55,539 nucleotides of DNA from Thalassospira sp. HF15 (GCF_011806525.1 NZ_JAAVKI010000010.1:1-55539); one strand, 5' to 3'. Counted from the first letter of the stretch, positions 8,532 through 18,207 are shown. Translations and numbers: made by a program. Notes: a model not told the origin generated them from the sequence alone.

Positions 8532-10745
8532 ATGCAGGAGCTTCTGCGCCAAAGGTGGGGAAGTCTTTTGCAAGACCAAAACGGGGACAACCGACCAGAT
8601 GACGACGGACCCAAGGATAGCGGTCTATTGGCGCTGGTCACGATTTTACGCTTTTTCAATCTGCCTGCAGATGCAGAGCAGATCCGGCATCAGTTTGGCA
8701 AACCCGGTGCGCTTTTCGCTATTGAGGATCTGCAGCTTGCAGCCAAGCGTCTGAAGCTGAAATCCCGGATTGTTCAGTCGGGTTGGGATCGCCTTTCCAA
8801 AACAAACTTGCCCGCCATTGCCGAAATCAAAAACGGTAGCTTTGTTATCGTTGCCAAAATTGATGAGGAGCAAGGCAAGGTCCTTGTGCAGGACCCGATT
8901 GCCGGGCGGGCCGTTACCGTCGATAAAGCCGAGTTCGAAGATAAGTGGTCCGGGCGTTTGTTGTTGGCAACGCGTCGCGCCGCGATTCTTGGTCAGGGCG
9001 GCAAGTTTGATATTTCCTGGTTCGTTGCAGCTCTTTCAAAATATCGCCGGATCTTTATTGAGGTGTTGGTTGCCTCTTTCTTCCTGCAGCTTTTTGCTCT
9101 GATCTCCCCGCTGTTCTTTCAGGTCGTGATTGACAAGGTTCTGGTGCATCGCGGACTGACGACGCTGGATGTTCTGGTCTTCGGGTTGCTTGTGGTATCG
9201 GTATTTGAAGTGCTGTTGGGCACACTTCGAACCTATATCTTTTCGCACACCACCAATCGGGTGGATGTAGAACTCGGTGCCAGGTTGTTTAGGCACTTGT
9301 TGTCACTGCCGATGGGGTATTTTCAGGCCCGTCAGGTCGGGCAAAGTGTTGCACGCGTGCGTGAGCTTGAAAGTATCCGCAATTTCATCACCGGGTCGGC
9401 CCTGACCCTTGTGATTGATCTGTTTTTCACCATCGTATTCTTTGCGGTGATGTGGCATTTCAGCCCGCTTCTGACCATGATCGTTCTGGGTTCCATCCCG
9501 TTCTTTGTCATTCTGGCCTTTGTCGTAACCCCCATCCTGCGTCGGCGTCTGGATGAGAAATTCCAGCGTGGGGCAGAAAATCAGGCATTTCTGGTTGAAA
9601 GCGTTACCGGGGTCGAGACGCTTAAGGCGCTCGCAGTCGAGCCGCAAATGCAGCGGCGTTGGGAAGAGCAACTTGCGGGTTATGTGCATTCAAGCTTCAA
9701 GACCGCCAATCTTGGGAATGTCGCTGGCCAGTTGACCCAACTGATTTCCAAAATCACGACTGTTCTGACGCTTTATTTCGGCGCAACCGCCGTTGTTGGT
9801 GGGGATATGACGGTCGGGCAGCTTGTGGCTTTTAACATGCTGGCCGGGCGTGTGACCGGGCCAATTCTGCGCCTCGCGCAGCTTTGGAATGATTTCCAGC
9901 AAGCGCGCATTTCAATTGATCGTCTTGGCGATATCCTGAACTCACCGACCGAACCAGCCTACAACCCGAACCGCTCCACACTCAATGACATCAAGGGTGA
10001 TATCAAGTTCGATCTGGTGACTTTCCGCTATCGCCCCGATGGGCCAGAAATCCTGCGTCGGGTGGATCTGTCGATCAAGGCAGGTGAAGTCGTCGGTATT
10101 GTCGGGCCAAGCGGATCGGGCAAAAGCACGCTGACCAAACTGGTGCAGCGCATGTATGTGCCCGAAAGTGGCCGTGTGCTTGTTGACGGGATCGATCTTT
10201 CGATGGTTGATACCGCCTGGCTGCGGCGGCAAGTCGGTGTGGTATTGCAGGAGAACATCCTGTTTAACCGGTCGCTGCGCGAAAACATTGCGCTGTCTGA
10301 TCCCGGTATGCCGATGGAGCGTGTGATCGAGGCCGCAAAACTCGCCGGTGCCCATGAATTCATCCTGTCGCTTTCGGATGGCTATGACACCAAGATTGGT
10401 GAGCGGGGATCAAACCTGTCGGGTGGGCAGCGCCAGCGTGTGGCAATTGCCCGTGCCTTGGTCAACAATCCGCGGATTCTGATCTTTGATGAAGCCACCA
10501 GTGCTCTGGATTATGAATCTGAGAAGATCATTCAGGAAAACATGCGCCGTATCTGTAAAGGGCGAACGGTGCTGATCATCGCCCACCGGTTGGCGGCGGT
10601 GCGCGATGCCGATCGCATCGTCACGGTCGAAGCCGGTCAGGTCATCGAAGATGGCACCCATGATGAACTTCTTCGCAACGGAGGTCGATACGCCAAATTG
10701 TATCAACTGCAGGCAGGGACGGTAAGTGATGTCGCTGCGCAGTAA
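8532..10745 (+). CDS. type I secretion ABC exporter (HlyB/LapB-like)
   Basis: The 737-residue product is the inner-membrane ATPase/permease of a type I secretion system. Residues about 1-150 are a C39-peptidase-like domain without the catalytic Cys (DSGLLALVTILRFF at the usual site), the non-cleaving form typical of RTX exporters. About six membrane segments follow (about 160-450). The ATPase carries Walker A GPSGSGKST (about 525), signature LSGGQRQR (about 628), Walker B ILIFDEATSALD (about 648) and an H-loop AHRLA (about 684). The next gene, an adaptor, overlaps its end by 17 bases. No clear Shine-Dalgarno precedes the ATG. The flanking RTX proteins are the likely substrates; a TolC-type outer membrane partner is not in the window. 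Confidence 0.95.
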   Translation: MQELLRQRWGSLLQDQNGDNRPDDDGPKDSGLLALVTILRFFNLPADAEQIRHQFGKPGALFAIEDLQLAAKRLKLKSRIVQSGWDRLSKTNLPAIAEIKNGSFVIVAKIDEEQGKVLVQDPIAGRAVTVDKAEFEDKWSGRLLLATRRAAILGQGGKFDISWFVAALSKYRRIFIEVLVASFFLQLFALISPLFFQVVIDKVLVHRGLTTLDVLVFGLLVVSVFEVLLGTLRTYIFSHTTNRVDVELGARLFRHLLSLPMGYFQARQVGQSVARVRELESIRNFITGSALTLVIDLFFTIVFFAVMWHFSPLLTMIVLGSIPFFVILAFVVTPILRRRLDEKFQRGAENQAFLVESVTGVETLKALAVEPQMQRRWEEQLAGYVHSSFKTANLGNVAGQLTQLISKITTVLTLYFGATAVVGGDMTVGQLVAFNMLAGRVTGPILRLAQLWNDFQQARISIDRLGDILNSPTEPAYNPNRSTLNDIKGDIKFDLVTFRYRPDGPEILRRVDLSIKAGEVVGIVGPSGSGKSTLTKLVQRMYVPESGRVLVDGIDLSMVDTAWLRRQVGVVLQENILFNRSLRENIALSDPGMPMERVIEAAKLAGAHEFILSLSDGYDTKIGERGSNLSGGQRQRVAIARALVNNPRILIFDEATSALDYESEKIIQENMRRICKGRTVLIIAHRLAAVRDADRIVTVEAGQVIEDGTHDELLRNGGRYAKLYQLQAGTVSDVAAQ

Positions 10746-12177
10746 GTTTGCAGAGTGTTGGGCTTACGCCAAGGAGGCCTGCAGCAAGGCCTTGCTGAAA
10801 CTTGTCGAACGGTTCCCGCGCTTGAACCCGAATTCGGATCAGGCAAAATCACGTCGCTCAGCCGAGGAACGCGAGTTTCTTCCTGCGGCGATTGAAATCA
10901 TGGAAACCCCGGCCAACCCGATTGGCAGGACAGTGGCGCTGTCGCTGGCCGCGTTCTTTACCATTGCCGTTGGTTGGGCGGTGATTGGCGAAGTTGATGT
11001 GGTTGCTGTCGCCCAAGGGCGGCTTGTTCCAAATGGTGGTGTCAAGCAGATCCAGCCGCTTGAAATCGGAACTGTGCGCGCTATTCATGTGCGTGATGGA
11101 CAACATGTCGAGGCTGGGGATTTGCTGATCGAACTGGACCCGACTGAAAGCGAAGCCGACAAGGGACAGCTGTTGCATGAGCGTGATGCAGCGGCCCTTG
11201 ATATTGCCCGTCTTAAAACCTTTCTGGATGGTCTGGATCGCCGGGAAATTCCGGCACTGCCCAAGCACGCGGCACTCAATGACGAAATTCTGCAAACGGC
11301 AGAACAAAAACTGCGAAGTGACCTTGCAGCCTTCTTTGCCAAGCTTGCTGCAAAGGATGCAGAGGCAGCAAAGCTCCGCGCAGAGCGTGCCTCAATCGAT
11401 GCCGAAATCGCCAAAAGCCGGGAGCTTTTACCACTACTGGTCGAACGAGAAGGATCGCTTTCCGGGCTTGTATCGGATGGCATCAGCACCAAGCCGGTCT
11501 GGCTTGAAGTCAAGCAACAGCTGATCGAAACCAAAAGCAATCTTGAGATTTATCGCAACCGTCTTGAGGAAGCCGACGCGTCGATCTTGGCGGCCGAGAA
11601 AGACCGGGAAAATTTGATCGCACAAACCAAGCAGCAGACGTTGGAACAGTTGCTTGAAGCGCGTAACAAGTACGAGACCGCTGTCATCACACTGCGCAAA
11701 GCTGAAAGCCGCGAAGACCGCCATCAATTGCGTGCCCCGGTCAGCGGTACGATTCAGCAATTGGCAGTCCATACAGTGCGGGGTGTTGTCTCGCCCGCTG
11801 AAAGCCTGATGGTGGTGGTGCCCGATGATGTGGAGCTTGAGGCCGTTGCCAAGGTGCAAAACAAGGATGCCGGGTTTGTCGCGACAGAGCAGGACGCGGT
11901 GATCAAGATCGACAGTTTCCCTTTCACTCGCTACGGCAAGATCGACGGCAAGGTCAAAAGCATCTCGCGCGATGCTATTCAGGATGAAGATCTGGGGTTG
12001 GTCTATGAGGTCCGAGCTACCCTTGATAATTCAGAAATCTTCGCCGATGGCCGGATGGTTAAGCTGGTGCCTGGGATGACGGCGTCAATCGAGGTGAAAA
12101 CTGGGAAGCGTCGGATTATCGAGTTTCTGTTGTCTCCTGTAATGAAGTACGGCGATGAGGCCCTCAGAGAAAGATGA
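10729..12177 (+). CDS. type I secretion membrane fusion protein (HlyD family)
   Basis: About 482 residues; GTG at 10726 directly precedes the chosen ATG. After a cytoplasmic N-terminus, one membrane segment lies at about residues 65-85 (TVALSLAAFFTIAVGW). A lipoyl-like half motif follows (GTVRAIHVRDGQHVEAGDLLIELDP, seen at about 112-135, shown in part by GQHVEAGDLL), then a long alpha-helical hairpin rich in E, A, K and L (about 140-330), the second barrel half (LRAPVSGTIQQL) and the beta-domain ending PGMTASIEVKTGKR. This is the periplasmic adaptor that links the ABC exporter to an outer membrane channel. It overlaps the exporter gene and is followed by a terminator, so the two form one operon. 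Confidence 0.93.
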   Translation: MSLRSKFAECWAYAKEACSKALLKLVERFPRLNPNSDQAKSRRSAEEREFLPAAIEIMETPANPIGRTVALSLAAFFTIAVGWAVIGEVDVVAVAQGRLVPNGGVKQIQPLEIGTVRAIHVRDGQHVEAGDLLIELDPTESEADKGQLLHERDAAALDIARLKTFLDGLDRREIPALPKHAALNDEILQTAEQKLRSDLAAFFAKLAAKDAEAAKLRAERASIDAEIAKSRELLPLLVEREGSLSGLVSDGISTKPVWLEVKQQLIETKSNLEIYRNRLEEADASILAAEKDRENLIAQTKQQTLEQLLEARNKYETAVITLRKAESREDRHQLRAPVSGTIQQLAVHTVRGVVSPAESLMVVVPDDVELEAVAKVQNKDAGFVATEQDAVIKIDSFPFTRYGKIDGKVKSISRDAIQDEDLGLVYEVRATLDNSEIFADGRMVKLVPGMTASIEVKTGKRRIIEFLLSPVMKYGDEALRER

Positions 12178-12225
12178 AGCTTGAGCATCCTGTTAACGCG
12201 ATGATAGAGCTGTGATCTAAACAAA

Positions 12226-12257
12226 CAGCCCCGCAGCAGTTGCTGCGGGGCTGTTTT
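12226..12257 (+). terminator. Rho-independent terminator of the exporter operon
   Basis: CAGCCCCGCAGCA pairs with TGCTGCGGGGCTG, followed by TTTT. A very strong GC stem 50 bases after the adaptor stop codon. Confidence 0.88.
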
Positions 12258-12509
12258 ACAACGCAAGCGGATCTGATTTCTAAGACTTCTGTGTTTTAGT
12301 ATGTAATAGTTGAAATAATCTAATTTTATACTCCATTTTTAGTGCAATATCGTTCTTGTTTAAACTAATAGATGCTTGTAAAGATGTTTTACAATTTTAT
12401 ATCGTGACATTTTCCGCAATCTTCTTCTTAATATTCATCATTAAATTCAGAGAGATAGGGGGCTCATCTACGTCGCTTCCTCTTTCGTCAGGCACCAAGG
12501 GGAATAGTC
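12258..12509. other. AT-rich promoter region of the third RTX gene
   Basis: With the terminator before it, this makes up the 332-base gap between the adaptor and the next RTX gene. It is far more AT-rich than its surroundings. A possible promoter is TTGTTT near 12357 with TAAAGA 17 bases later, overlapping an inverted repeat at 12376. AAGGGGA just before the ATG at 12510 is a good ribosome binding site. Confidence 0.45.
12376..12394. promoter_or_regulatory. candidate operator TTGTAAA-N5-TTTACAA
   Basis: A perfect 7-bp inverted repeat with a 5-base spacer, about 115 bases before the third RTX gene in AT-rich DNA. It has the layout of a dimeric regulator site. The binding protein is unknown. 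Confidence 0.35.
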
Positions 12510-15500
12510 ATGGCTGATCAACAAAATGAGAATGTTGTAGCAACGTCGGTTTGGGGGGCTGGTGTAGATTCCGGTCCGATCAATGAGCTGGCAGATGGTG
12601 CTCCGGGGGAAGCGCAAAACACTCATGCGTCTTTCGGTTTGATAGCTTTTAGTGATACGGACATCGCGCATTCTCACAGCATTTCGGTTGTTGAGCCGAA
12701 CTCGTCTCTCGGAACATTTACGGCTTTTGTTGGTGACCCTGCAAATGGTGATGGAAGTGGGACTGTAGTTTGGCAATATTACGTCAATGATGCTGCGATT
12801 GAGTATTTAGGGGCTGGAGAAAGTACCACAGAAACCTTTGTGATGGTGCTGCTCGACGATCAGGGTGGAGAGGTTTCAAAAGAAGTCAGCGTCACCATCA
12901 CGGGCAAAAACGATGCGCCCGAGATTGTGGTGTCATCGCCCGGTGCCATTATCAGCGAACTTGCCGATGGCGATGCCGGTGAAGGCGCGACAGAGCACAC
13001 AGCGGACGGTACGGTCGAATTTTCTGATCTTGATCTGAGTGACGGTCACACTGTGTCGGTTGCGTCGCCTTCTGGCCACAAGGGGGTGTTGACTGCAACG
13101 CTTTCGCAGGATGCGACGGGTGGCAATAACGGCCTCGTTGAGTGGAACTATGTTGTTTCTGATGGCGCGCTTGATGAACTTGCAGAAGGCGAGACGCTGG
13201 TTGAAAGCTTCGAGGTCAGTGTTGATGACGGCCATGGTGGTGTCACGACGACAACCGTCGATATCACGCTGACAGGGACCAATGATGCGCCGGTTATTGA
13301 CGGTGCAGTTGCAGTGCTTGGCGATGAAGACCAAGCCTCTGTGGTAGTTGATTTGCTGTCAAATGCCACGGATGTGGATGGTGATGCATTAAGTGTTGAG
13401 AATGTCGGTGTGACTGTCTCTGACGGTCGGGTACTGGATTATTCCATAGACCTGCAGACGGGCGCATTGGTGCTGGATCCTGGCCAGTTCAATGACCTTG
13501 CCGCGGGCGAAAGCATTACCATCAATATCGACTATGCGGTTTCTGATGGCAGGGTGCCTGTTGGGGCGTCGGCGGTTGTGACGATTGAAGGGCGCAACGA
13601 TGCGCCAGCTGCCGTGGCTGACCTGGCGATTGTTACAGAAGATGTCACAACAGATCCATTAACAGGCAATGTTCTTGAGAATGACACGGATGTCGACGGC
13701 GACACGTTGCAGGTTGTTTCAGTAAACGGTCAGGCGGAACTTACCGGCCAGCAGATTATCGGAACATATGGCAGCCTTCTGTTGAATTCCGATGGCAGCT
13801 ATGAATATCAGCTTGATAACGCCATTAGCGCCGTGCAGGCCCTTGCCGCAGGGCAGGTTGTGGTTGAAAGCTTTGCTTATTCCATCAGTGATGGTCATGG
13901 CGGAACATCGCAGTCCACACTTGATATCACCGTTCAGGGTACAAACGATGCGCCGGTTGTCGGCGATGTCGATTTTGGTTCGATTGACGAAGATACCAGT
14001 CGGATCATCACCGCCCAGGAACTTATGGCTAATAGCAGCGATATTGATGGAGATTCTCTAAATATCGCTTCGGTTTCTGTTAATCCACAATTCGGCACGA
14101 TCACCGATAATGGTGATGGCAGTTGGACCTTTGTACCTTCGGCGAATTTTCATGGTGATAACGTCGAACTCAGTTTTGTGGTGTCTGATGGAGAGTTGGA
14201 AGATGGTGGCATTGCAACGATCGATATTTTGTCTGTCAACGATGCGCCGATTGCAGAAAATGATGGCTTTGTTGTCGAGGTTGATAGCACAGGCACTTTC
14301 AATCTTTTGTCCAATGACAGTGACATTGATGGTGATCCGCTAACAGTGACGCCATCCTCCTATGTGACAGCACAAGGTGTTGCGATTGCGGTGAACTCCG
14401 ATGGTAGTTTCAGCTACAGCGCACCAGAAGGCTTTAGTGGCACCGACAGCTTCACCTATGAGATCAGCGATGGGCAAGGCGGCATGAGCACCGCGGTCGC
14501 ATCAATTGAGGTGGATCACCGTCCCGATGTTTACGGCGGACGTATCGTTCTTCCTGAAGCGCAGACAGTTGAACACCGTCTTCACGGTATTGACGTCGAT
14601 GGCGATGCATTGACGTTCGAGCTTGTCGATGGTCCGGCGAATGGCACAGTGACGGTCAATGCGGATGGCAGCTATAGCTTCACGGCGAATGATGGGTATG
14701 TCGGCGAGGATAGCTTCAGCTACCGCGTAACCGATGAGCATGGGCTGAGCCGTGAAGGTGTGATGTCGGTGCAGGTCGGGCCTGACCGCTCGCAGATGAC
14801 TTTTGCGACGATTGATACGTCAAATGTTCATAGCAGCAATGTTGTCGATGAGGATGGCCTGCGTACGGATCACGATTATCCGAATACGTTCCAATCCGCT
14901 TCAAGCTCGATCAGTCTGCCAACGTCCGGGAAGTCCTATTTCGAAGTGACACCTGTTACGAGCGCCTCCGCGGCGGATTCCTGGAGGCTGCGCATTGGGA
15001 TCATTGCCGCAGGCCGTGACCTGAGTGACCGTGTCGGCCGCGATAACCCACATCTGATCGGGTATTATGAGGATGAGTATGCGCTCGATCTCACACCGGA
15101 AGTGGGTGGTGGTAACGCATTGGCAGTGAACCAATATAGCGGTGGTCCAGATGGTGTCAGCGTTATCGCTGAGGACGCCTCTTTTTCTGATGGAGACAAG
15201 ATCGGTCTGCTATATAACGCGGATACCGGAAGTTTGCGCTGGTTCCTGAATGGCGTTGACCAAGGGATTGTGTTTGAAGATATCCCGTCAGGAGAATACG
15301 ACTTTGCTGTAAGTAGTGGCGACTTTGCTGTCGAATACAATTTCGGTCAGGAAGCGTTCGCTTATGACGGAGCAGATGCGACCGGTCTGTATGTAGTCGA
15401 TCATGGTGCCGAGATTGATGGCACATCAGGCCATGACGTTCTGTATGGCAGTACTCTAAATGATGTCATTTCGGCAGATGCCGGTGATGACCTTCTCAAA

Positions 15501-15917
15501 GGCGGAGAAGGAGATGACACGCTCTTTGGCGGTGACGGGGCTGACACATTTGTCTTTGGTCTAGATGATGATGCAGATGTCGTAGAGGACGCCTCCGTTG
15601 ATGATCATATTGAAATCACGGCGGGACTTGAAGCTGACGAACTATGGTTCCTTCAAGATGGCGAAGACTTGGTAATCCAATTACTTGGCCATCAAGACAG
15701 TTTGACGGTTTCAGATTGGTTCGATGGAACTGGTAACCATCAGGTCGAACACATTGAACTCGGTTCTGGTGCATCACTGGGCGGGGCAAATGTTCAGGCC
15801 TTGGTTGATGCCATGTCAGTGTTCGGTGTTGGAGATGTCATTGCAGATACGATTGATCGTAACAGCGAAGCGTTCTCGAATGTGCAAACAGTAATTGCCG
15901 CAAATTGGCAGAGCTAG
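12510..15917 (+). CDS. RTX/VCBS secreted protein with SPRY domain
   Basis: 1135 residues, paralogue of the genes at 1 and 3472. VCBS repeats cover about residues 35-260 (TGKNDAPEI, TGTNDAPVI junctions). Cadherin-like repeats with DTDVDGDTL or DSDIDGDPL signatures run to about 755. Residues about 765-955 look like a SPRY/concanavalin-like domain (YFEVTPVT, GDKIGLLYNADTGSLRWFLNG). RTX nonapeptides (GDDLLKGGEGDDTLFGGDG) lie at about 985-1005, then an HCBP-type segment (LWFLQDGEDLVIQLLG) and the shared tail ending [12 protein letters not shown]. There is no signal peptide. Likely exported by the adjacent type I system and active outside the cell in adhesion or biofilm; this is inference from family. 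Confidence 0.92.
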   Translation: MADQQNENVVATSVWGAGVDSGPINELADGAPGEAQNTHASFGLIAFSDTDIAHSHSISVVEPNSSLGTFTAFVGDPANGDGSGTVVWQYYVNDAAIEYLGAGESTTETFVMVLLDDQGGEVSKEVSVTITGKNDAPEIVVSSPGAIISELADGDAGEGATEHTADGTVEFSDLDLSDGHTVSVASPSGHKGVLTATLSQDATGGNNGLVEWNYVVSDGALDELAEGETLVESFEVSVDDGHGGVTTTTVDITLTGTNDAPVIDGAVAVLGDEDQASVVVDLLSNATDVDGDALSVENVGVTVSDGRVLDYSIDLQTGALVLDPGQFNDLAAGESITINIDYAVSDGRVPVGASAVVTIEGRNDAPAAVADLAIVTEDVTTDPLTGNVLENDTDVDGDTLQVVSVNGQAELTGQQIIGTYGSLLLNSDGSYEYQLDNAISAVQALAAGQVVVESFAYSISDGHGGTSQSTLDITVQGTNDAPVVGDVDFGSIDEDTSRIITAQELMANSSDIDGDSLNIASVSVNPQFGTITDNGDGSWTFVPSANFHGDNVELSFVVSDGELEDGGIATIDILSVNDAPIAENDGFVVEVDSTGTFNLLSNDSDIDGDPLTVTPSSYVTAQGVAIAVNSDGSFSYSAPEGFSGTDSFTYEISDGQGGMSTAVASIEVDHRPDVYGGRIVLPEAQTVEHRLHGIDVDGDALTFELVDGPANGTVTVNADGSYSFTANDGYVGEDSFSYRVTDEHGLSREGVMSVQVGPDRSQMTFATIDTSNVHSSNVVDEDGLRTDHDYPNTFQSASSSISLPTSGKSYFEVTPVTSASAADSWRLRIGIIAAGRDLSDRVGRDNPHLIGYYEDEYALDLTPEVGGGNALAVNQYSGGPDGVSVIAEDASFSDGDKIGLLYNADTGSLRWFLNGVDQGIVFEDIPSGEYDFAVSSGDFAVEYNFGQEAFAYDGADATGLYVVDHGAEIDGTSGHDVLYGSTLNDVISADAGDDLLKGGEGDDTLFGGDGADTFVFGLDDDADVVEDASVDDHIEITAGLEADELWFLQDGEDLVIQLLGHQDSLTVSDWFDGTGNHQVEHIELGSGASLGGANVQALVDAMSVFGVGDVIADTIDRNSEAFSNVQTVIAANWQS

Positions 15918-15977
15918 CGGTATTGCTGATTAGAAAGTCAGCATACATTTAGACCAGATCAATTTTGATATGTGCTC

Positions 15978-16010
15978 TCCCCTCTCTTCAAAAGGTTTGA
16001 TGAGAGGGGA
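15978..16010. terminator. hairpin between convergent genes
   Basis: TCCCCTCTC pairs with GAGAGGGGA across a 15-base loop, about 60 bases after the third RTX gene and before the stop of the convergent oxidoreductase gene. No T run is present. It may end or protect transcripts from either side; the rest of 15918-16141 holds nothing else recognisable. Confidence 0.35.
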
Positions 16011-16141
16011 TTGATCCGGGCATTTTCGCTGGAAAATGAACATTGTCATCTTTTCTGGCACTTGACATCCAAAAACGATTTTCTACCTGACGTGACATAT
16101 ACAGGTGTCCGCGCGTGCTCGCGCGTTGTCATAAGTCGGGG

Positions 16142-17269
16142 CTATATCTCAGACAGCAAGACGCGCGTGCCGTTTTTCGCAGACTTGGCTATGGCGTGAA
16201 TAACCTTTTCAAATTCGTAAGCGTATTCAAAATCAGGGTACGGGGCATTGTCATCGCGGATCGCGCGAAGTAATGCGGCGGCTTCAATGACCTTGAGGTC
16301 GTTAAAGCCAAGTTGGTGACCCGGTGCCGGACAAAATTCGCCGTAAGGCGGGTGGGCCGGTCCGGTCAGAATGGTTGTGAACCCTTGCTGTGCCTTGTCT
16401 CCTGAGTTGCGATAGAGATGCAACTCGTTCATGCGTTCCTGATCAAAACAGATCATGCCCTTGGTGCCGTGAACTTCCCAAGCCAGACGATTTTTGCGCC
16501 CCCAGGCCGACCGTGATGTCGAGAGACTGCCCTGCGCACCATTGGTGAATCTGACCAGTGCAGATGCTGTATCCTCATTTTCAACCTCTGCCCGCCCGGT
16601 TCCATCGGGGAGCGGACGTGTAGCATGGACAGTTTGCATGTCGGCAATCAAGCTTTCGATTGGGCCCGCAAGTCCGTATGCCATGGAAACGAGGTGACAT
16701 CCCATATCACCCAGGGCACCAAGGCCGGCATCGGCAAGTTTGGCGCGCCAGGTCCAGGGAAGATCAGGGTCAGCCTGATAGTCTTCATCTACCCAGCCAC
16801 GAAAATGCACGATCTTGCCGATTTCGCCGCTTTCAATTAGTCGACAGGCATGTGTGAAGGCCGGGTTTTTAATATAGTTATATCCGACCATGGTCTTGAC
16901 GCCTGCTTGGCGTGCGGCATCGCGCATTTGGCGCGCCTGATCAAGCGTCAAGGCAAGAGGTTTCTCGCAATAGACATGCTTGCCAGCCTTGATCGCGGCA
17001 ATTGCCATGTCGAAGTGAAGCGCATTCGGGGTGGTGATCGAGACAATATCGACATCTGCATCAGAAATCAGTGCGTTCCAGTCGGCAGTACTGCGTGCAA
17101 AGCCAAACTGATCAGCCATCTGTTTGGCTTTTTCGGCCGGGGTGTCACATAAAACCGCAAGGTGAGACTCCGGAACATCGCCCATGATCGCCCGTGCAGC
17201 ACCAAATGCCAGCGCATGCGCCTTGCCCATGAACCCTGTGCCAATCAGGCCAATTCCCAGAGATTTCAT
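16142..17269 (-). CDS. Gfo/Idh/MocA-family oxidoreductase
   Basis: 375 residues. The N-terminal Rossmann fold shows GLIGTGFMGKAHA (residues 7-19), and the EKP motif of this family has its catalytic Lys at about 103. The C-terminal alpha/beta domain holds GDMGCHLVSMA, in the position where the family has its Asp/His pair. It should oxidise or reduce a sugar or cyclitol with NAD(P). It is divergent from the RpiR-type regulator, and their shared control region holds a palindrome repeated at the inositol genes, so a role on inositol isomers or derivatives is likely (inference). The true iolG is probably the gene at 18422, which matches that enzyme better. Confidence 0.88.
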   Translation of the reverse strand: MKSLGIGLIGTGFMGKAHALAFGAARAIMGDVPESHLAVLCDTPAEKAKQMADQFGFARSTADWNALISDADVDIVSITTPNALHFDMAIAAIKAGKHVYCEKPLALTLDQARQMRDAARQAGVKTMVGYNYIKNPAFTHACRLIESGEIGKIVHFRGWVDEDYQADPDLPWTWRAKLADAGLGALGDMGCHLVSMAYGLAGPIESLIADMQTVHATRPLPDGTGRAEVENEDTASALVRFTNGAQGSLSTSRSAWGRKNRLAWEVHGTKGMICFDQERMNELHLYRNSGDKAQQGFTTILTGPAHPPYGEFCPAPGHQLGFNDLKVIEAAALLRAIRDDNAPYPDFEYAYEFEKVIHAIAKSAKNGTRVLLSEI

Positions 17270-17293
17270 TTATTGGAACTCCTCACCTAGTCA

Positions 17294-17315
17294 AAATAGA
17301 ATTTTTGTTCTATTT
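17294..17315. promoter_or_regulatory. candidate IolR/RpiR operator 1
   Basis: AAATAGAA-N6-TTCTATTT, a perfect 8-bp inverted repeat between the divergent oxidoreductase and regulator genes. The core GAA-N6-TTC recurs at 18227 and 19706, each time before an inositol gene unit. RpiR-type inositol repressors of rhizobia are reported to use GGAA-N6-TTCC-like sites. Confidence 0.65.
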
Positions 17316-17376
17316 AATGGATGATCATGGAACGAACCTTGCGTCAAGCAGAATCAAAAAAGGAAAAACAAACGCC

Positions 17377-18207
17377 ATGAGTGATCAGATCGCGCCTGTC
17401 TCGCTTGAGGAATTCAATCACCGCTTGGCCGAAATATCGGAAACCATGCCCAAAAGGTTGCGCCAATGTGCGGAGTATGTTGCGCAAAATACGGATCGCA
17501 TTGCCGTTTCCACCGTTGCGGAACTCTCTGTCGGTGCAGGTGTTCAACCATCGGCCTTCATGCGGTTCTGTCAATTGATGGGGTTTTCCGGCTTTTCCGA
17601 AATGCAGAAGATGTTTCGCGAAACCTATGCGCAAAAATGGCCTGATTACGCCACCAGGCTCGAAAACCTGCGTGCGAACGGGGATGACAGTCCCAGTGCG
17701 TTGTTGGCCGAGTTTGTTGAGGCCGGGCGGTTATCATTGGAAAATCTGGCGTCGACGGTTGACTTGGAAACGCTGGAAAAAGCAGTCGATGTTCTGGCCG
17801 CAGCCCCGATGATCCATGTGGTTGGTTTTCGCCGTGCCTTTCCGGTTGCGAGTTACCTGTCCTATGCTTTTGAAAAAATGAACATTGCCGCTGTTCTGCA
17901 TGACGGTGTGGGGAACCTCAACCCATATCATGCGATCCGGAAAGGGGACGTGGTAATTGCCATCACCTTTGCGCCCTATTCGCAGGAAACCATTGATCTT
18001 GCTGCCTATGCGCATGGACTTGGCAATAAGGTGGTCGCGATTAGTGATGCGCTTAGCGGACCGATGCGCAAGACCGATGCCTTGATGTTGTCGGTCTCCG
18101 AAGTGGATGTCGGCGCGTTCAGGGCGCTTTCGGCGACGATCTCGTTGGCGATTGCGTTGGCGGTGTCTGTCGGGGCAAAGCGCGAGAAGCTTATTGATGG
18201 AAAATAA
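17377..18207 (+). CDS. RpiR-family transcriptional regulator, probable inositol repressor (IolR-like)
   Basis: About 276 residues from ATG at 17377; an upstream TTG at 17305 lies inside the operator region and would add an unlikely tail. AAAAGG precedes the ATG. Residues about 15-85 form the RpiR helix-turn-helix (VQPSAFMRFCQLMGF), and about 125-260 a SIS sugar-phosphate binding domain (MIHVVGFRRAFPVASYLSYAF, VVIAITFAPYSQET). Such regulators sense a phosphorylated pathway intermediate. Its position in front of iolG and the inositol transporter, with the same palindrome before each unit, indicates control of inositol catabolism and of its own gene. Confidence 0.88.
   Translation: MSDQIAPVSLEEFNHRLAEISETMPKRLRQCAEYVAQNTDRIAVSTVAELSVGAGVQPSAFMRFCQLMGFSGFSEMQKMFRETYAQKWPDYATRLENLRANGDDSPSALLAEFVEAGRLSLENLASTVDLETLEKAVDVLAAAPMIHVVGFRRAFPVASYLSYAFEKMNIAAVLHDGVGNLNPYHAIRKGDVVIAITFAPYSQETIDLAAYAHGLGNKVVAISDALSGPMRKTDALMLSVSEVDVGAFRALSATISLAIALAVSVGAKREKLIDGK

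Noticed and set aside
15972..16199. 76-codon open frame between convergent genes
   Set aside because: Overlaps the end of the oxidoreductase gene and the hairpin, no ribosome binding site or family features.
16142..17269. Calling this oxidoreductase iolG
   Set aside because: The gene at 18422 fits IolG in length and in its FRDMAIHD active site; this one is longer and has GDMGCH at that place.
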